From Hyalella azteca (taxonomy: Eukaryota > Arthropoda > Malacostraca > Amphipoda > Hyalellidae), in assembly GCF_000764305.2 (NCBI RefSeq), contig NW_025944333.1, forward strand, positions 124,001 to 188,000: 64,000 nucleotides of DNA, read 5' to 3'. This document shows, piece by piece, positions 36,836 through 49,252 of the stretch; positions within the stretch are counted from its first letter, which is position 1; each line of letters begins with the position of its first letter. The notes beneath the pieces are model-generated. The model did not search any database, was not told where the DNA came from, and worked only from the letters and a program-made list of their open reading frames with translations. Position numbers and translations under genes: made by a program.

Positions 36836-37458
36836 TAGCCTTTGCTAAAATGCAACCAACCACGGTAACAAGACCTTAGCCATTGCTAAGTGCGCTGTCG
36901 CATGATTAGAGAATTCTTAACAATGTAAGGACGCACATATGACTGATATTCCAGATTTTGAAGATTTCATTCATTTAAAATGGCCCAGAATTTTTTTGGG
37001 GGTTTCGTCTCGTAGAAAATAGGCTTTTTTTTTAACTAAAATATGATCGCAAATCAAGGAAAACTAACCTCAGACATTGCCTCTCATTCGACCACTTGAG
37101 TAAATGAAGGGATTAAATTTGTGGATAATGAAGGCATAAACTCTAACTTGAGTTTTTTAGTTCTCTTTGACCTTCATTAAAGTTTATAGTCCACACTAAA
37201 TTACATTAAACTCTAGCTTCAATTCTCTTTTCTCCTTTCCAACTCCAGCTTTAAACTTGAAAAATTTTCATTTTTATTTATTTTACTTTTGATAATATGA
37301 TAATAACTTTTTTCGGTCATTAAGTTTAACTTTGACTCTTTATTTTAATATTTGTTCAGTGTGAAGTTCATTATATCGCCGCGTTATTTAAGTTTTTTGT
37401 GCCGGTAATTTACATGGTAATTTCCCACATTGTCTGCATGACACTGGACCATATATAC
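36836..37458. other. AT-rich, no gene seen
   Basis: Nothing recognised. Confidence 0.5.
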
Positions 37459-37460
37459 CA

Positions 37461-37640
37461 CAATGAGAAAAATTAACGTGTCATTTTGTCCTTTCCAAAG
37501 AGTGACACACTATCTTATCCACAGCTCGTAAATCACTGATAAATATATATACGCACTTTTGTTAGATTAAAATACGCTACGATGACCGACAGAAAGGCAT
37601 TAAAATTTGGACAAAGTCCTAACATTTCTCTGAGTGCAGA
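37461..37640 (+). mobile_element. Family A MITE
   Basis: CACAATGAGAAAAATTAACG at the left, AATTTGGACAAAGTCC and ACATTTCTCTGAGTG at the right. Confidence 0.7.
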
Positions 37641-37756
37641 GCCCTTCTCTCGCAATAACTTAGCGGTGACCACAACCTTCTTTTGTCTCTGTCACTGAGA
37701 CCGGAAAACACAAACGAGTTGCATTGTCTGAAGTCTCTTGCCCGTCCACGGGTGTT

Positions 37757-37895
37757 TTTAACGCATTTTCTCATTTATGGGAAAAAAGCGCTATCGTGCT
37801 CGTCATGTCCGTCCGTGATGTCCGTCCGTGATGTGAAAATGCTCTCTCTGTCACTCACTGCAGTGAGTACTGAGTTATATTTTTTTATGCCTACA
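37757..37895 (-). mobile_element. Family C element, shortened GGAC tract
   Basis: AACGCATTTTCTCATTTATG, two copies of GTCCGTCCGTGAT, CACTCACTGCAGTGAGTACT. The usual TCGTCGACG piece is deleted. Confidence 0.8.
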
Positions 37896-37904
37896 GAGAA
37901 TGAT

Positions 37905-37972
37905 CGTGTCTACGTTATCGTGCCTACGTTATCGTAACTACGTTACCATGTCTATGTTATCGTGTCTACGTT
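37905..37972. repeat. 14-bp repeat CTACGTTATCGTGT
   Basis: Four to five units directly after the family C copy. Confidence 0.85.
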
Positions 37973-38740
37973 AAAAATTTTTTGCAACACGGAACATCAT
38001 TTTGCTTTTGTCTGTTAATGTACGCAAATAAAGACAAGCTTTCCAGGAGGCCTCGCACTTTCAGCCTAAAATTTTAGTCCGGTTAGTTTAGTTCAGTTTA
38101 GTTAATGTATGTGACAAGAAATGCAGTATTCTATGAGAGAAAAACTGTGTTATTCTTTGGGACAAAAACTGTGTTATTGTACAGGACAAAAACACTCTAT
38201 TGCTTTGGACACCGAAAAATGTATTGTCTCTCCTGAAATGACTGGAATGAAATAACATGAAACAATCACCTTGTGACTGCTTCTAACTATGGAATTAGGC
38301 AATATATTATTTTATCTTATTTACGAAAAAATTAAAATAAAATTCATTTGCTTTTACCAGAACAAACTATCATAGTTGCATTATTGCATAGGATAAAAAT
38401 TTAACTAAGCACTACTGCTGTGCACGAAAATTTTGTGATCAATTACCGTCGACGGAAACAGATTTGTCAGCTGTTTATAGTTTCTTCATTTCTGCTGAGT
38501 TTATACATATTCATTATCGAGCGCAACACACAATTTTGTGCACTATTGAGTCTTCAACGATGATCTCTTTCAATTATTAATATAAGTTTTTTTGCACATT
38601 ATTGCATCGTTTATTCTCCTAAATTCACTAAAAAGACTTCTACATTATATACCTTATATCACAGAAGTAATTGTTAATATTTGTTGTTAAAAAATAAGTC
38701 TGACTTTCTACGGAGAAAGCATGCGCTATTTTTTCAATTT
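37973..38740. other. Unique sequence, no gene seen
   Basis: A loose repeat of ACAAAAACTGTGTTATT at 38130-38200; otherwise nothing. Confidence 0.5.
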
Positions 38741-38744
38741 AGAG

Positions 38745-39015
38745 GTAAGTTCAAGTTTTACTAAAGGAAGGCTCTAAAGACAGGAAATGTCCTAGTTTTA
38801 CTAAAGGAAGGTTCTAAAGAAGGGAAGGTTCTTAGTTTTACTAAGGGAATGTTCTAAAAAAAGAAGATTCTTTGTTGTACTAAGGGAGGGTTTTAAAGAA
38901 GAAAAGGTGCTTAGTTGTACTTAGGGAAGGTTCTAGAGAAGGGAAGATTTTTAGTTTTAGTAAAGGAAAGTTCTAAAGAAAGGAAGGTTCTTAGTTGTAA
39001 CAAAGGAAGGTTTAA
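38745..39015. repeat. About 40-bp minisatellite
   Basis: About seven units with TAGTTTTACTAAAGGAAGGT + TCTAAAGAAGGGAAGGTTCT. Confidence 0.95.
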
Positions 39016-39187
39016 AAAAAGAAATTCCATTGAACTGAGTTATTTATAGCTTAAAGGTTGAGCGGTAGACCCTGCGACGGTATGGCAGCCCCGGCCACAA
39101 CCGTTGATCAGCAATGGCTGCTGCCTAACGACCTCTGATTGGGGCCCACCGTGGCCTTAACGAGTTCTATAAATTTCTAGAAGCCTG

Positions 39188-39394
39188 TACTCTCAGAAAA
39201 ATGAATGGATTATATTGTCAATATAATGACGCGCTTTCTTACCTACAGCACGCGCAGAGAGCTAACGTAGCACGGATACATCCCTGTTGCCAGGAGTGTG
39301 GATGACCCATAAACTAGTTCAGGATGACCCACAATTGGGTGAAAAGTGAATCACCATTTAGACAAAGTCTGACTCATTTCTCGAGGCCTAGCAG
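39188..39394 (+). mobile_element. Family A MITE, full length
   Basis: CTCTCAGAAAAATGAATGGA at the left and GACTCATTTCTCGAG at the right; interior CCCTGTTGCCAGG and a duplicated GGATGACCCA. Confidence 0.75.
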
Positions 39395-39479
39395 ACTCTG
39401 AGCCGTTGGATAAGCTTGTGTTGTGGACCAATGCTTTCTGTGGTTGAACCTGCAACCTGCAATCTGGAGCCATGTCATG

Positions 39480-39620
39480 CATGAATAAATGTATGCTTGT
39501 CACACAAGCGGCCACACAAAACCTTTTGCCATACATGCTGCCACATAGAACATGTATGCATGCACACATGCTGCTACATAGAGATTGTATACATGCACAC
39601 ATGCTTCTACATGGACCATG
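39480..39620. repeat. Loose repeat around CATGCACACATGCT
   Basis: Four to five irregular copies of ATGCTGCTACATAGA and ATGCACACATGCT. Confidence 0.7.
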
Positions 39621-41935
39621 TAAATATAATGCATGTAGTTTCGAGGCACATAACCTACAACAGAGCGCTCAATGCCGGCTGCTGCTGAGAAAAGTTTAAG
39701 ATTTATAAAATAGTCTACGGATTATGCAACCAGTATTCAACTATCTTATGAAATTCCCCTGCGCAACATTATCAACTTGATCTTATACCAGATTATCTGC
39801 TACAGTTGAATACAAATTTATGTGATATCTTCGCGCAGACAGATCATAATGATCATTAAGCATTTTGTAATAGTAAATGCATGTAAAAAATAAAGAAAAT
39901 TTACCCAACTAAAACTGAACACATGGCTGACAATCTACAGTATTTATAATTTAGAATAAGCATCAATAACAATGAATTAATGAAGAATTCATAAAATACT
40001 GGCTCGCATAACGGAAATTCGTATTATTCCTGCCCTGTTAATAATGCTAAGAATTTTTATCCCTTATATCCATGATAATTTTATAACTAGAATCGCACTC
40101 GGTTTCATGGCCGAATTCAGGAGAATGCCTCAGAATATATGGTGCTCTTACTTCTCATAGATAATAAACTTTACATTACTACGAAGCATGATGAACACAT
40201 AGTTCAATGATTCAATTATTATAAATTATCTAATATATCTGACAAAAAATGTAAATTTGTCAAATATTTTGTTGATTAAAACTTCATAAGTTTTTTCTCA
40301 GTCAATTCCGATTCCTGTAGGTACGGCAACTGTTTCATCAAATGATTAAATGCGTCGTGACGAAAAATATTCCATCTCTACCGAAGTCCATTTCAGCCCA
40401 CATAAAAAATGGCGCAATGAAAAATATTTATATGAAAAATAAATTAGTCTATTATTAATAGTATTTTCTTTTGTATTTTAAGTCAATCGAAATATGACAT
40501 TGTTTTCGTAACATGAGAATATCGTCAGTGTCATGCAAGATACTTTGCATCGTCTTTACATGAGCACAAAACCTCGAGAACTTTAGAATTTAAAAAAAAA
40601 TAATGAGATCCTTACTATTTTTACCCTAATTTGAAGCATTTATTCCCATTTACTTTAAGTGTTTTGGGGACTTTTGATAGCTGTGTTCGACGCGACTTCA
40701 GCCCTACGGCACGCAAACCTTTTATCTCTAATCCTACCGAGCATATGAGCTGCCTGGGTATGGCCTTATGCCTAATTGCCTTTAATTAGAATGCTAGATC
40801 AGAGCAAAAAAATCTACGGATCAAAGCGTAATTTAAGAGCCAGATTGTCCTGGTTTCAGTTTTGAACGCAATCTCAGATTGAGACAGTACACTGTAAAAA
40901 TCATAATTGGATAGTGTGCGTGAATGGTTGATGTAATTTATGAAAGCGCGGATAGAATTTGTATGATAATAGTCTAGTTCCTTACATTGGTAAATTCTAC
41001 AGTCATACTGCTGTGACTCTTTATTATATTTGAACTTACAACGGGGCTTTTCCATGCATTCCTCGATTTTTGGGGCGCAATAGTTGGTTGAGTCTAATAT
41101 TAATTTCTTAAATTATTTGAAGTAAGTACGGAAATCAGTGAGGTGAATATAATAACTATATTCACCGTTTCTACCATGGAAGGAAAAATTCAATTAAAAA
41201 AAAATTTTTTTTTGTTAGCTTGATTGCAATCTCATCTTATGGCATGATAGGTCATTATCAAAACAAATCCTTTTTAGAATCGAAATTTTGAAGAATCGTT
41301 ATGTCTTTTTAAGTTTGAATTGAGACGGCACTTGTTTTGCTAATTCTATTTTCTTTGACTCTCCATACGCTACATGCGGTAGGTCTGATCGATTTTATCT
41401 GGACCTAGGCTAGCGTTGCGTGTCTAAATCAATTTTTTCTTCCTTGTGGTATCCCGGTATTAAAATTCAACAGCATCTTCACAGAACAAAAATTTTGGGA
41501 CTGATATAAAAATTCAACAGCACCAAATTTTTTCAATAGCGAGAATATTTCTCGCCACCTCGATTTCCGAGTCTTGGCTCCTCGATTCAGCTCGCTCATT
41601 TAACGTGCCCTTGTTTACGGTCAATTTCGACTACTTGCGAGAGACTGTCTCTAAAGCGCTGAATATTTCTTTATGCAATAAAATATACATATTGTATAAC
41701 TCAGAACATTTTTATTTGAAGTTGTTGCTCCTCAAAAGAGTTGGTTGCTTTGTTTATAATTCAGCGTGATGCAAGCTATTGTTGTATTTACAATAATCAG
41801 TAACATGTAGGTTACTGGATTTTTTTGGAATATTTTCAGCTTATCCTTAGTTACACGAGTAAAAAAGAGCGAAATTTTCGCAATTTATCCCTGCACCAAC
41901 ATAAGTCTGTATTTCTTATAGCCTTTTAATCTCTG
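39621..41935. other. AT-rich, no gene seen
   Basis: About 2.3 kb with no array, MITE or convincing coding segment. The minus frame at 40786-41055 matches nothing I know. Confidence 0.5.
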
Positions 41936-41937
41936 TT

Positions 41938-42115
41938 GTCCTTCCCTCTTTCAGCCCAGAAGATAGTGCATTAAATGTAGGTATTGCCGTGGCAAGGATG
42001 TCGACAATTTTATTTTAGAAAAGGAGTGTAAGCTAAAGCAATAACTTATCAACTGATTTTTATGTTTAACTAAGTGGATTGACGAACAAAAGAACAGTTC
42101 CATTCGTAGAGACAT
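41938..42115. repeat. Dispersed repeat D, copy 1
   Basis: Shares AGTGCATTAAAT, ACAATTTTATTTTAGAAAAG-like and GACGAACAAAAGAACAGTT with 46425-46615 over about 180 bases. Confidence 0.75.
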
Positions 42116-42448
42116 GACAGTATTTTTAAACGTTGGTGGTTAGAGACTTAGAGGAAATGGATGATATATCCCACATATGCCTCATTTTTTAATCATGAAT
42201 AACTCAATAATTATGGAAACCGGTTTATTTAAACATCAGTAATTAATGCTTCGATCATTAATTCTCTGTAATCACCCGCTAACCACGAATTTAACCTAAA
42301 CAAATATTTAATAGCAACGTAAACGTCAAGTATATTCATAATACTTTCATCGAAAAGTTGAATTTTGTATAGTGTTCGTCATCCAAAAACAGACTTCAAA
42401 ATTTATTCGGAAAAGATTCTACGCCTCGGAGGCGATGCTTTACACACC

Positions 42449-42600
42449 AGGAGCCATACTTTCAAAACTCGCTAAGTGAACGTAAGTACTTACGCTCTAT
42501 TTTCTTGTCTATGAATGGTGGATTTTGCTTGAAAGGCTGTCAATGATTGGCTGATGAACTTACGATCTCTTAAATTTTTTTGAAAGTATAGGCCCAGGCT
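42449..42600 (+). mobile_element. Family B MITE, complete
   Basis: CCAGGAGCCATACTTTCAAA and TTTTTTTGAAAGTATAGGCC as inverted ends; interior as in the 25182 copy with few changes. Confidence 0.85.
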
Positions 42601-42629
42601 CTGTTAGCGCGGAGGATAAAGTTCTTATA

Positions 42630-42940
42630 AAGTAAGTTCACACAATAGTGTGAATTACTTTTCCCACGTAGCACTGATGCACCTTTTTCATGGTCAAAAT
42701 GGGTCAAGCTGACCTACACAAGCGAAAAAATGTAACTCAGTACTCACTGCAGTGAGTGACAGAGAGCGCATTTTCTAGTCGACGAAAACGTGAAGTCACG
42801 GACGGACAGGCAGACGGACATCAGACGGACAGACGGACGGACAGACGGACATGTCGAGCACAATGGTGCATTTTTTCCATAAATGAGAAAATGCACTAAA
42901 AAGTGCATCACCATAGTCGTGCTCCTTACTCGCGCCATCC
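42630..42940 (+). mobile_element. Family A MITE interrupted by family C
   Basis: A parts: CACACAATAGTGTGAATTAC to CTGACCTACACAAGCG and AAGTGCATCACCATAG. The C element lies between them in the AAAAAGTG region. Confidence 0.75.
42725..42902 (+). mobile_element. Family C element with long GGAC tract
   Basis: TGTAACTCAGTACTCACTGC, CTAGTCGACGAAAACGTGAA and an extended GACGGACAGACGGACGGACA tract. Confidence 0.85.
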
Positions 42941-42954
42941 AAAATTACTCTCTT

Positions 42955-43095
42955 AATTATTATTATTAATTTAGTAATTAGACAAAGCAAGTAATTTATC
43001 AGTAAATAAGTTAGTAATTATTTAGTGATTAAGTAATTAAGTTAGTAATTATTTAGTTATTAACTAATTTATTTAGTAATTATTAAGTAATTAAC
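42955..43095. repeat. AT-rich repeat TTAGTAATTATT
   Basis: About eight irregular copies of AAGTTAGTAATTATTTAG. Confidence 0.75.
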
Positions 43096-44695
43096 CTCTA
43101 TTTCCGCCACATTGCTATGTAAGATAATAAATAATAGACTGAAATTATCATTAACTTGAATTTAATATAAAATATTTCCAAGTTCTTTTAACTCAGCTTC
43201 ATCACTGACTAATCAACTAATATTTTCTATAGGATTTCTACACCGGGCTATGAACTAAACCGTCATGATCGTCCCATCATTTCTCCTTTAACATCCACTT
43301 ATAATTCATAATCATTTAGATTTTAACGTCAGCTTTGTATTTCTGATGACGCACGCATCGCATTATCTTCACTCGTATATGTAGGTTAACATAGCCCCTG
43401 TTAACGACAGTTTTCATGGTCTAAAATGACCGAGCATTTTAATATTGCTCTCTGTCAATAATGTTGGACAATTTATTGTTAAAATCGCACGGATGTAAAG
43501 AAAGAGCCTCTCGACTTGCATGAAAGCACAATCTTAAAAAATTGTTAGCTAGAATAATTTTAATAAATTTATATTTTAATAATTTAAACCCTTTTGGTTA
43601 AAATGTATTTGATAAATCTTTTAAAAATGTTATTAAGGTTCTGCGGTGGCGCTCCGATGAATAATAATACAACTGCTTTTCATGATAATACACACATTGG
43701 ATGAATTTTATCTTGCAATATTCAGCTAAATTTAATTTAGGCAACTCTTTGTTGACAATTGTAAAAATGAGCTAAAAAAGCATTAATGGGCGACAGTGTA
43801 GGGATTAAGGCATCAGGCCTTAACATGATTAATCCACCTCTTCAATCTAATGCAGTTTCTGAACATAACTCAATTTAGGGCTAATTTCTGGTGTATAATT
43901 TCAATCCGCGAGCCTTCAATTCACCGTTGGCAAGCTGGGTAATTATTTAAATTTCCCACAAGTGTTTATTTATATAAACGTTCCTGACCCTAGTTTTGCA
44001 ATCCTTCAAAAAGACAAAAGAAAGGAGAAGATTAGCGTCCGTCTGACAGCGTAAATTATGTGTGGTCTATATGAGAGTTATGCGTGGTCTATATGAGAGT
44101 TATGCGTGGTCTATATTAGAGTCCGTACCAAGTTCAGTTCACTACTTTTTCTTGAGACTTCAATTCTCTGGAGTTAAACGAATACAAATTTCATTCGCTG
44201 TGCACTTCTCTGCACGGCTTGGGATTCCTGCATATAAAATAAAGATGTTAGCTATCTTTCTGGTGCCAGATTCTTGCATATAAAATAAAATCGTTAGTCA
44301 GATCGAAAGAATGAAGGTACGTCCTGAATAATTTAAAATAAATTTATTCGAGCGTTTTATCTTGTAGACTGAGTCAGGAATAAGTAATCAAATATTCCGC
44401 GGTGACTTCAGTGTTTTACTCCTTAAATAAAGCAATATCTGTGGCATGCTTTCAGTTAAGAATTCGAGTTATAGGTCCGACATTCATGGTACTAGAATCG
44501 TTTGTTTACCCATTTTCTGTGTCTAAGACTCGTTGTGGTTGTTAACTTCAAAATAAATAATTATAAAGATATCTTACAAAACAATCACTTATTTCCCCCT
44601 TTTAAACAACAGTAATCAAAATTATAAAGTCTATGTGTCAGTCCTATTTGTCAATAATTGTAATGAGAAATAAATGCATTGAGAAAAAATTAGGT
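43096..44695. other. AT-rich, no gene seen
   Basis: Only a short triple repeat GCGTGGTCTATATGAGAGTT at about 44060-44120. Confidence 0.5.
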
Positions 44696-44697
44696 AC

Positions 44698-44980
44698 TTA
44701 AGGGGACCTACTGATAATTTTGATAACTTCTATAGTTATTATCCGATTGACATGAAACTTCACATACATACGTAAAATGTAAAAAGAAAAACATTTTAAT
44801 CTAATTACTTAAACAACTCTCCCACCCGCTTCCCTTTAAAGAGACGTCATGAACGTAAATATTGGCGTACAGCGATGGCAGTGGTACCATTGGAAAGAGC
44901 AGAATTCCAGCTTTCAGATGAGCACAAAAACCGAAAAACGCCAGAATTGAAAATTTTAGGCAGCAGGTCCCCTTAATAAG
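44698..44980. mobile_element. TTAA-flanked MITE (piggyBac-like ends)
   Basis: TTAA|GGGGACCTACTG at the left and CAGCAGGTCCCC|TTAA at the right form terminal inverted repeats directly bordered by TTAA, the piggyBac target. About 280 bases with no coding potential. Confidence 0.75.
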
Positions 44981-45227
44981 TATCCTACCTCACCGAAGTT
45001 CAATTAGAAAATGAACAAACGGATCAAGACACTGGGCTCGAGAGAGATGCTAAAAGTATTCATAATAATAAAACTATATAAAAACACAGAGAATCCTACC
45101 GGACTTCCATAAACAAACAAACAAAATGAAAGTATTTTATAAACAAATGCATCAAGTTACACGGCTGGGAGAGATCCTGCAAGCCATGTTCCAGTCCCAC
45201 TCACGATTGGGACAGTAAGACCAAACC

Positions 45228-45384
45228 TAAAAAATATAACTCAGTACTCACTGCAGTGACAGAGAGCGCAGTTTTTCGTCGACGAAAACTTGAAGCCACG
45301 GACAGACAGACAGACGGACAGACAGACGGACATGGCGAGCACAATAGTGCATTTTTTTCCATAAATGAGAAAATGCGCTAAAAA
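45228..45384 (+). mobile_element. Family C element, first of a tandem pair
   Basis: TATAACTCAGTACTCACTGC, CGTCGACGAAAACTTGAAGC, GACAGACAGACGGAC, and an AAATGAGAAAATGCGCTAAA end. The second half of the palindrome is shortened. Confidence 0.85.
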
Positions 45385-45538
45385 TGTAACTCAGTACTCA
45401 CTGCACTGAATGACAGAGAGCGCGTTTTCTCGTCGACAAAAACGTGATATCACGAACAGACGGACGGACGGACGGACAGACGGACATGGCGAGCAAAATA
45501 GTGCATTTTTCAATAAATGAGAAAATGCGATAAAAAGT
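45385..45538 (+). mobile_element. Family C element, second of a tandem pair
   Basis: Directly abuts the first copy in the same orientation: TGTAACTCAGTACTCACTGC, TCGTCGACAAAAACGTGATA, GACGGACGGACGGAC, GAGAAAATGCGATAAA. Confidence 0.85.
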
Positions 45539-46420
45539 CCATATAAAAAATAGTCATTATTATAAATCTTTCTGGCAACACATCATTTATATTTATTCAA
45601 ATTATATTAACCAAAATTTGTTTTGTACCAGACATAATCGTTTGTTATGGACCATTTGTATCATCAGTATAATTAACTAATGTTTTTAATGTGCTTTAGA
45701 AGCAACATTACGTTTACTCACAAAATTTGCTTCATGTATGTCACGCTTAGTCTTGTGCCGCTCACGATGCCTGGAAAAAAGCTTTTCGAGCTGTGGTCAA
45801 TTTCATCAAACGTAGAATTTCTGTACAGCTGCGTGTAATCTGCCTGGAAAATAATTTTTTGTCTGTATATCGACACTGTTATTAGAAAATATGATATAAT
45901 ATTTCTATAGTTTTGTAATAGAGTATTTTTAATTTTCAGATTTCCAATGCGTAAGACGTGGGCAACCCTAGCGCCGTTAATTACACTGCAGAACAATATA
46001 TGTACATATATGTTTATAAATTATTATTAGATGGCATGATTTACTTGTTTACACACGTGCGATTGATGACCGGAGAATTCGTTGGTTTATATTATCAGGG
46101 AGTATATATATATGTATATATAAATATATATATAATATCAGACGATTCTCAGACAATGCCAAGGTTTCGCTCCCATCCGCTAAGGTTTCTGTCGTCCATG
46201 ATTACGCCACGCCATCCTGGAGAAAACATTGCACATTAATTGAGTAGGACTGATAAATGATAAAGAATTGAGGCTAGAAACATCTTATATGACAAGTTTT
46301 ACGCTAATAATTAGGTTGCAGGACAACTAGGAGTCTTTTATGCGAGTAAGAAAGGGAAATTTTCTGAATAAATCGTTGCTAAACTTAAATCGATATTTAT
46401 TAGAACATTTCAATCTCTTC
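45539..46420. other. AT-rich, no gene seen
   Basis: A TATATA-type microsatellite at 46105-46135. Short open frames have no recognisable domain. Confidence 0.5.
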
Positions 46421-46424
46421 AATC

Positions 46425-46615
46425 TCTTCCTTTTCAAGCCAAGAAGACAGTGCATTAAATATCAGCATTGCAGTTGCATGGCTATCGACATTTTTGTTGT
46501 AGAAAAGAAGTGATATTGAAAACTGGTTGTCAAGAAGTGATAAGAAAACTTGTTGCAAGCACCTGGTTTTTAAGTATAACTGAATGGAGTGACGAACAAA
46601 AGAACAGTTAGAATT
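46425..46615. repeat. Dispersed repeat D, copy 2
   Basis: Second copy of the 41938-42115 segment, with an extra AAAACTGGTTGTCAAGAAGT-like insertion. Confidence 0.75.
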
Positions 46616-48925
46616 TTAATATAATTTTTATGCTTTGATGTTTGGGGGAAATGTGTGTTATATGCCGTCATTAGCCAATATAAGACATAATTTAGTTCAT
46701 ACGTCACCAGAGCCAGAGCGACTGCTGGGCCAGAGGAGCCAGAGCTGCCCGCCCACTGAACAACTGTCGCTAATTCTAATAAAAATTATCTTGCCGATTT
46801 CCGTCAAAGACTCACAATAGAAATTCATAAGTCGAGAAAATTCATAAGTTGAGAAATTCTGCCCAAGCTGTCCTTTCCAGTAGCGTTTATTTTTAATAAC
46901 GCCAGAGATGTTGCAGTGACAATCCCAATCCAATGAGAGCAGAATCATTGATATTGGAAACTGCTGTACTTATACAAAAATATCTTGCCTGTGTATAGAT
47001 TATTAGAATTATTAACTTCGCATTGCCTATAACACGATCTCATATTATTACTGATAAGTATTGAACGTTATAATAAACTATTTATAGCGCTGTATTATAC
47101 GTCAGGTAGCACGTTGAGAAGGCCATCTCGTAAAAAGTTATCGGTATTCAAGTTATTGCATTTCTTTTCGGAAATCAGACCTCAATTCAAACGGTCCGGC
47201 AAGAGCGTGCATAAAAAAGTTTTCCATTACCTGAAGGGCTTTCGGTGTGCCAATATCGCAAAAAGATACCATGAAAATTTCTCAATTTTAAAACTGCGAA
47301 TTTGAAACTACATTTCATGTTCATCTTTGATTAAAATAATAATCGATACGTTGATTTCAATGAAGAGTTTGAACAACGTATTGACGCACAAAGAATTAGA
47401 CTCAACAATTGTACATTTTTTTATTCAGTTGGTCGTTATCACCTTTATTACAGTATACAGTACGTATCTAACTTAAAAGCTTTTAATTTAAACTATGAAA
47501 TTAGGAATAAAAAAGTTATAATTTCGTACGTAGATACCAGCAAACAATTTCCTGTTATTAGCGTGACATCGAGTTATATCCTGACTAAATATTTGTTGTT
47601 GTGTTATATAATACTTTTAAACTTACACTTTTATTTCAGAATTTTATATGAATTTTTGGATGCATATGTTACAGTTTCATGATAATTTTATTTTAATTCT
47701 AAGTTCTCCTGTTGAATTTTCATGGAAAAATCAAGAAATAACCGAATGATATATATAGCAGCATAATTTACAAGACAAATGATTTAAAGTTTCATCGTGA
47801 AGAATAAATTAATACAGAAGCATAGGAATTAACAAATGATAATTTTGGCATAAACTAAATTGTTAGATCTCGGATATTCTATCTAGATGCGAGGACCTAT
47901 TTTAGGTCACTCGAAATTATCAAAAAGCCGTGCTAGAAAATAAAAAGCCAATAGATTAGTTGAAAACAATATAAGATATTATTTATATTTAAACATTATA
48001 TTTATTATACAGTATTATGTGAACGAAGTTGTTCAGTTGCAGAAAATTGTCCATCACATGTACAAATGCATTTGTGAAATTCATTGTCGCATTGAGTGAA
48101 AAACTTATCAATAGTTTTGAAATCATATTGATTTTTTGGGGTGCAATTTTGATTCTGTTTTCATTAGAAACGAGCATTCCATTCCCAGAAATTCCGTCTA
48201 GATATCCAAGCTACCATTTTCCCGAGGAATGAATTTTGTAGAGTTTCATGTTAGGATTTCCTTACATTTTAAAATCGTGTTCGTGGTGTAGTGCGGATTT
48301 TTCTAGTAATATCAGGGCCCGAATAAAGTTTCGTTGCTGCGTGCAAAGTTTTACACGAAAAAGTTTTGACGAAAGTTTTATTGTGCTCCCAAGTTTTCAT
48401 TGGTAACATTTTTTGGAAGAGAAGCTGAAACCAAGCTTAGCATTGCTTTTTACTTATAATCATGAATATCATACAATAAATGACTTACAGGCTGCAAAGT
48501 CATTTTGCGTTCACTGCAGTATTTTCCCTTTAGTTCCATTAAGAAAATTTAAAGCTTAGTCTAATTCATCGCAATTATCAATGAATGGGAAAATGATCAT
48601 CTCGTTGTGTGGTTGTTTTATTTAATTTTTATATTAAAAAATTCACGGGCCTTCCATGTGTGCAAATTGGGTGCCTATAGAAAAAAAACTTTTCGTAAGT
48701 CAAAGACAATGATACGCTTTGCTTGATAATATAACAACTAATCTCGTTTATAACGAGATATAACTCGCTTACAACTAATATTTCGTGACTAACACCTGCC
48801 ACAAGCAGGCTGTTCACAAATGCTGGTACACCGATCAGGGCAAATCGAAAATGGAGTACCTAATAAAATGGTGAAACTCACTCACAATTTAGTAAATTAT
48901 AAGAGAATTTCACAGTCTTAATTCA
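46616..48925. other. AT-rich, no gene seen
   Basis: About 2.3 kb without arrays or MITEs. A plus frame at 47114-47305 is basic (RRPSRKKL start) but matches no family I know. Confidence 0.5.
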
Positions 48926-48928
48926 CTC

Positions 48929-49252
48929 GCATACTCTGAAAGATGAATGGGTCATATTATGCAAATAATGACTCACTTTTTTGCTCATTTTATCAATTAT
49001 GGAAAAAAGGCGCTATTGTGCTCGTCACGTCCGTCCGTCCATCTGTCTGTCCTTGACTTCACGGACGGACGAGAAAATACTCTGTTACTCACTGCAGTGA
49101 GTACTGAGTTATATTTTTTACCACAATGCTTGCAGAAAGCGGACGTAGCGCTGACCTGCATTTTTTACCGAGCCAAGTGGTAGAATGACCCACACAACAG
49201 CAATAAAGTGCATCGCGATTTGGACAAAGTCTCTATTTCTCTGAGTGTACAT
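48929..49252 (+). mobile_element. Family A MITE interrupted by family C
   Basis: A parts: ACTCTGAAAGATGAATGGGT to AATAATGACTCAC and CCACAATGCTTGCAG to CTATTTCTCTGAGTGTA. The C copy sits in the T-rich site after ACTCAC. Confidence 0.85.
48971..49125 (-). mobile_element. Family C element
   Basis: GCTCATTTTATCAATTATGG, GTCCGTCCGTCCATCTGTCT and TTACTCACTGCAGTGAGTAC. The TCGTCGACG part is replaced by a GGACGGACGAG rearrangement. Confidence 0.8.
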
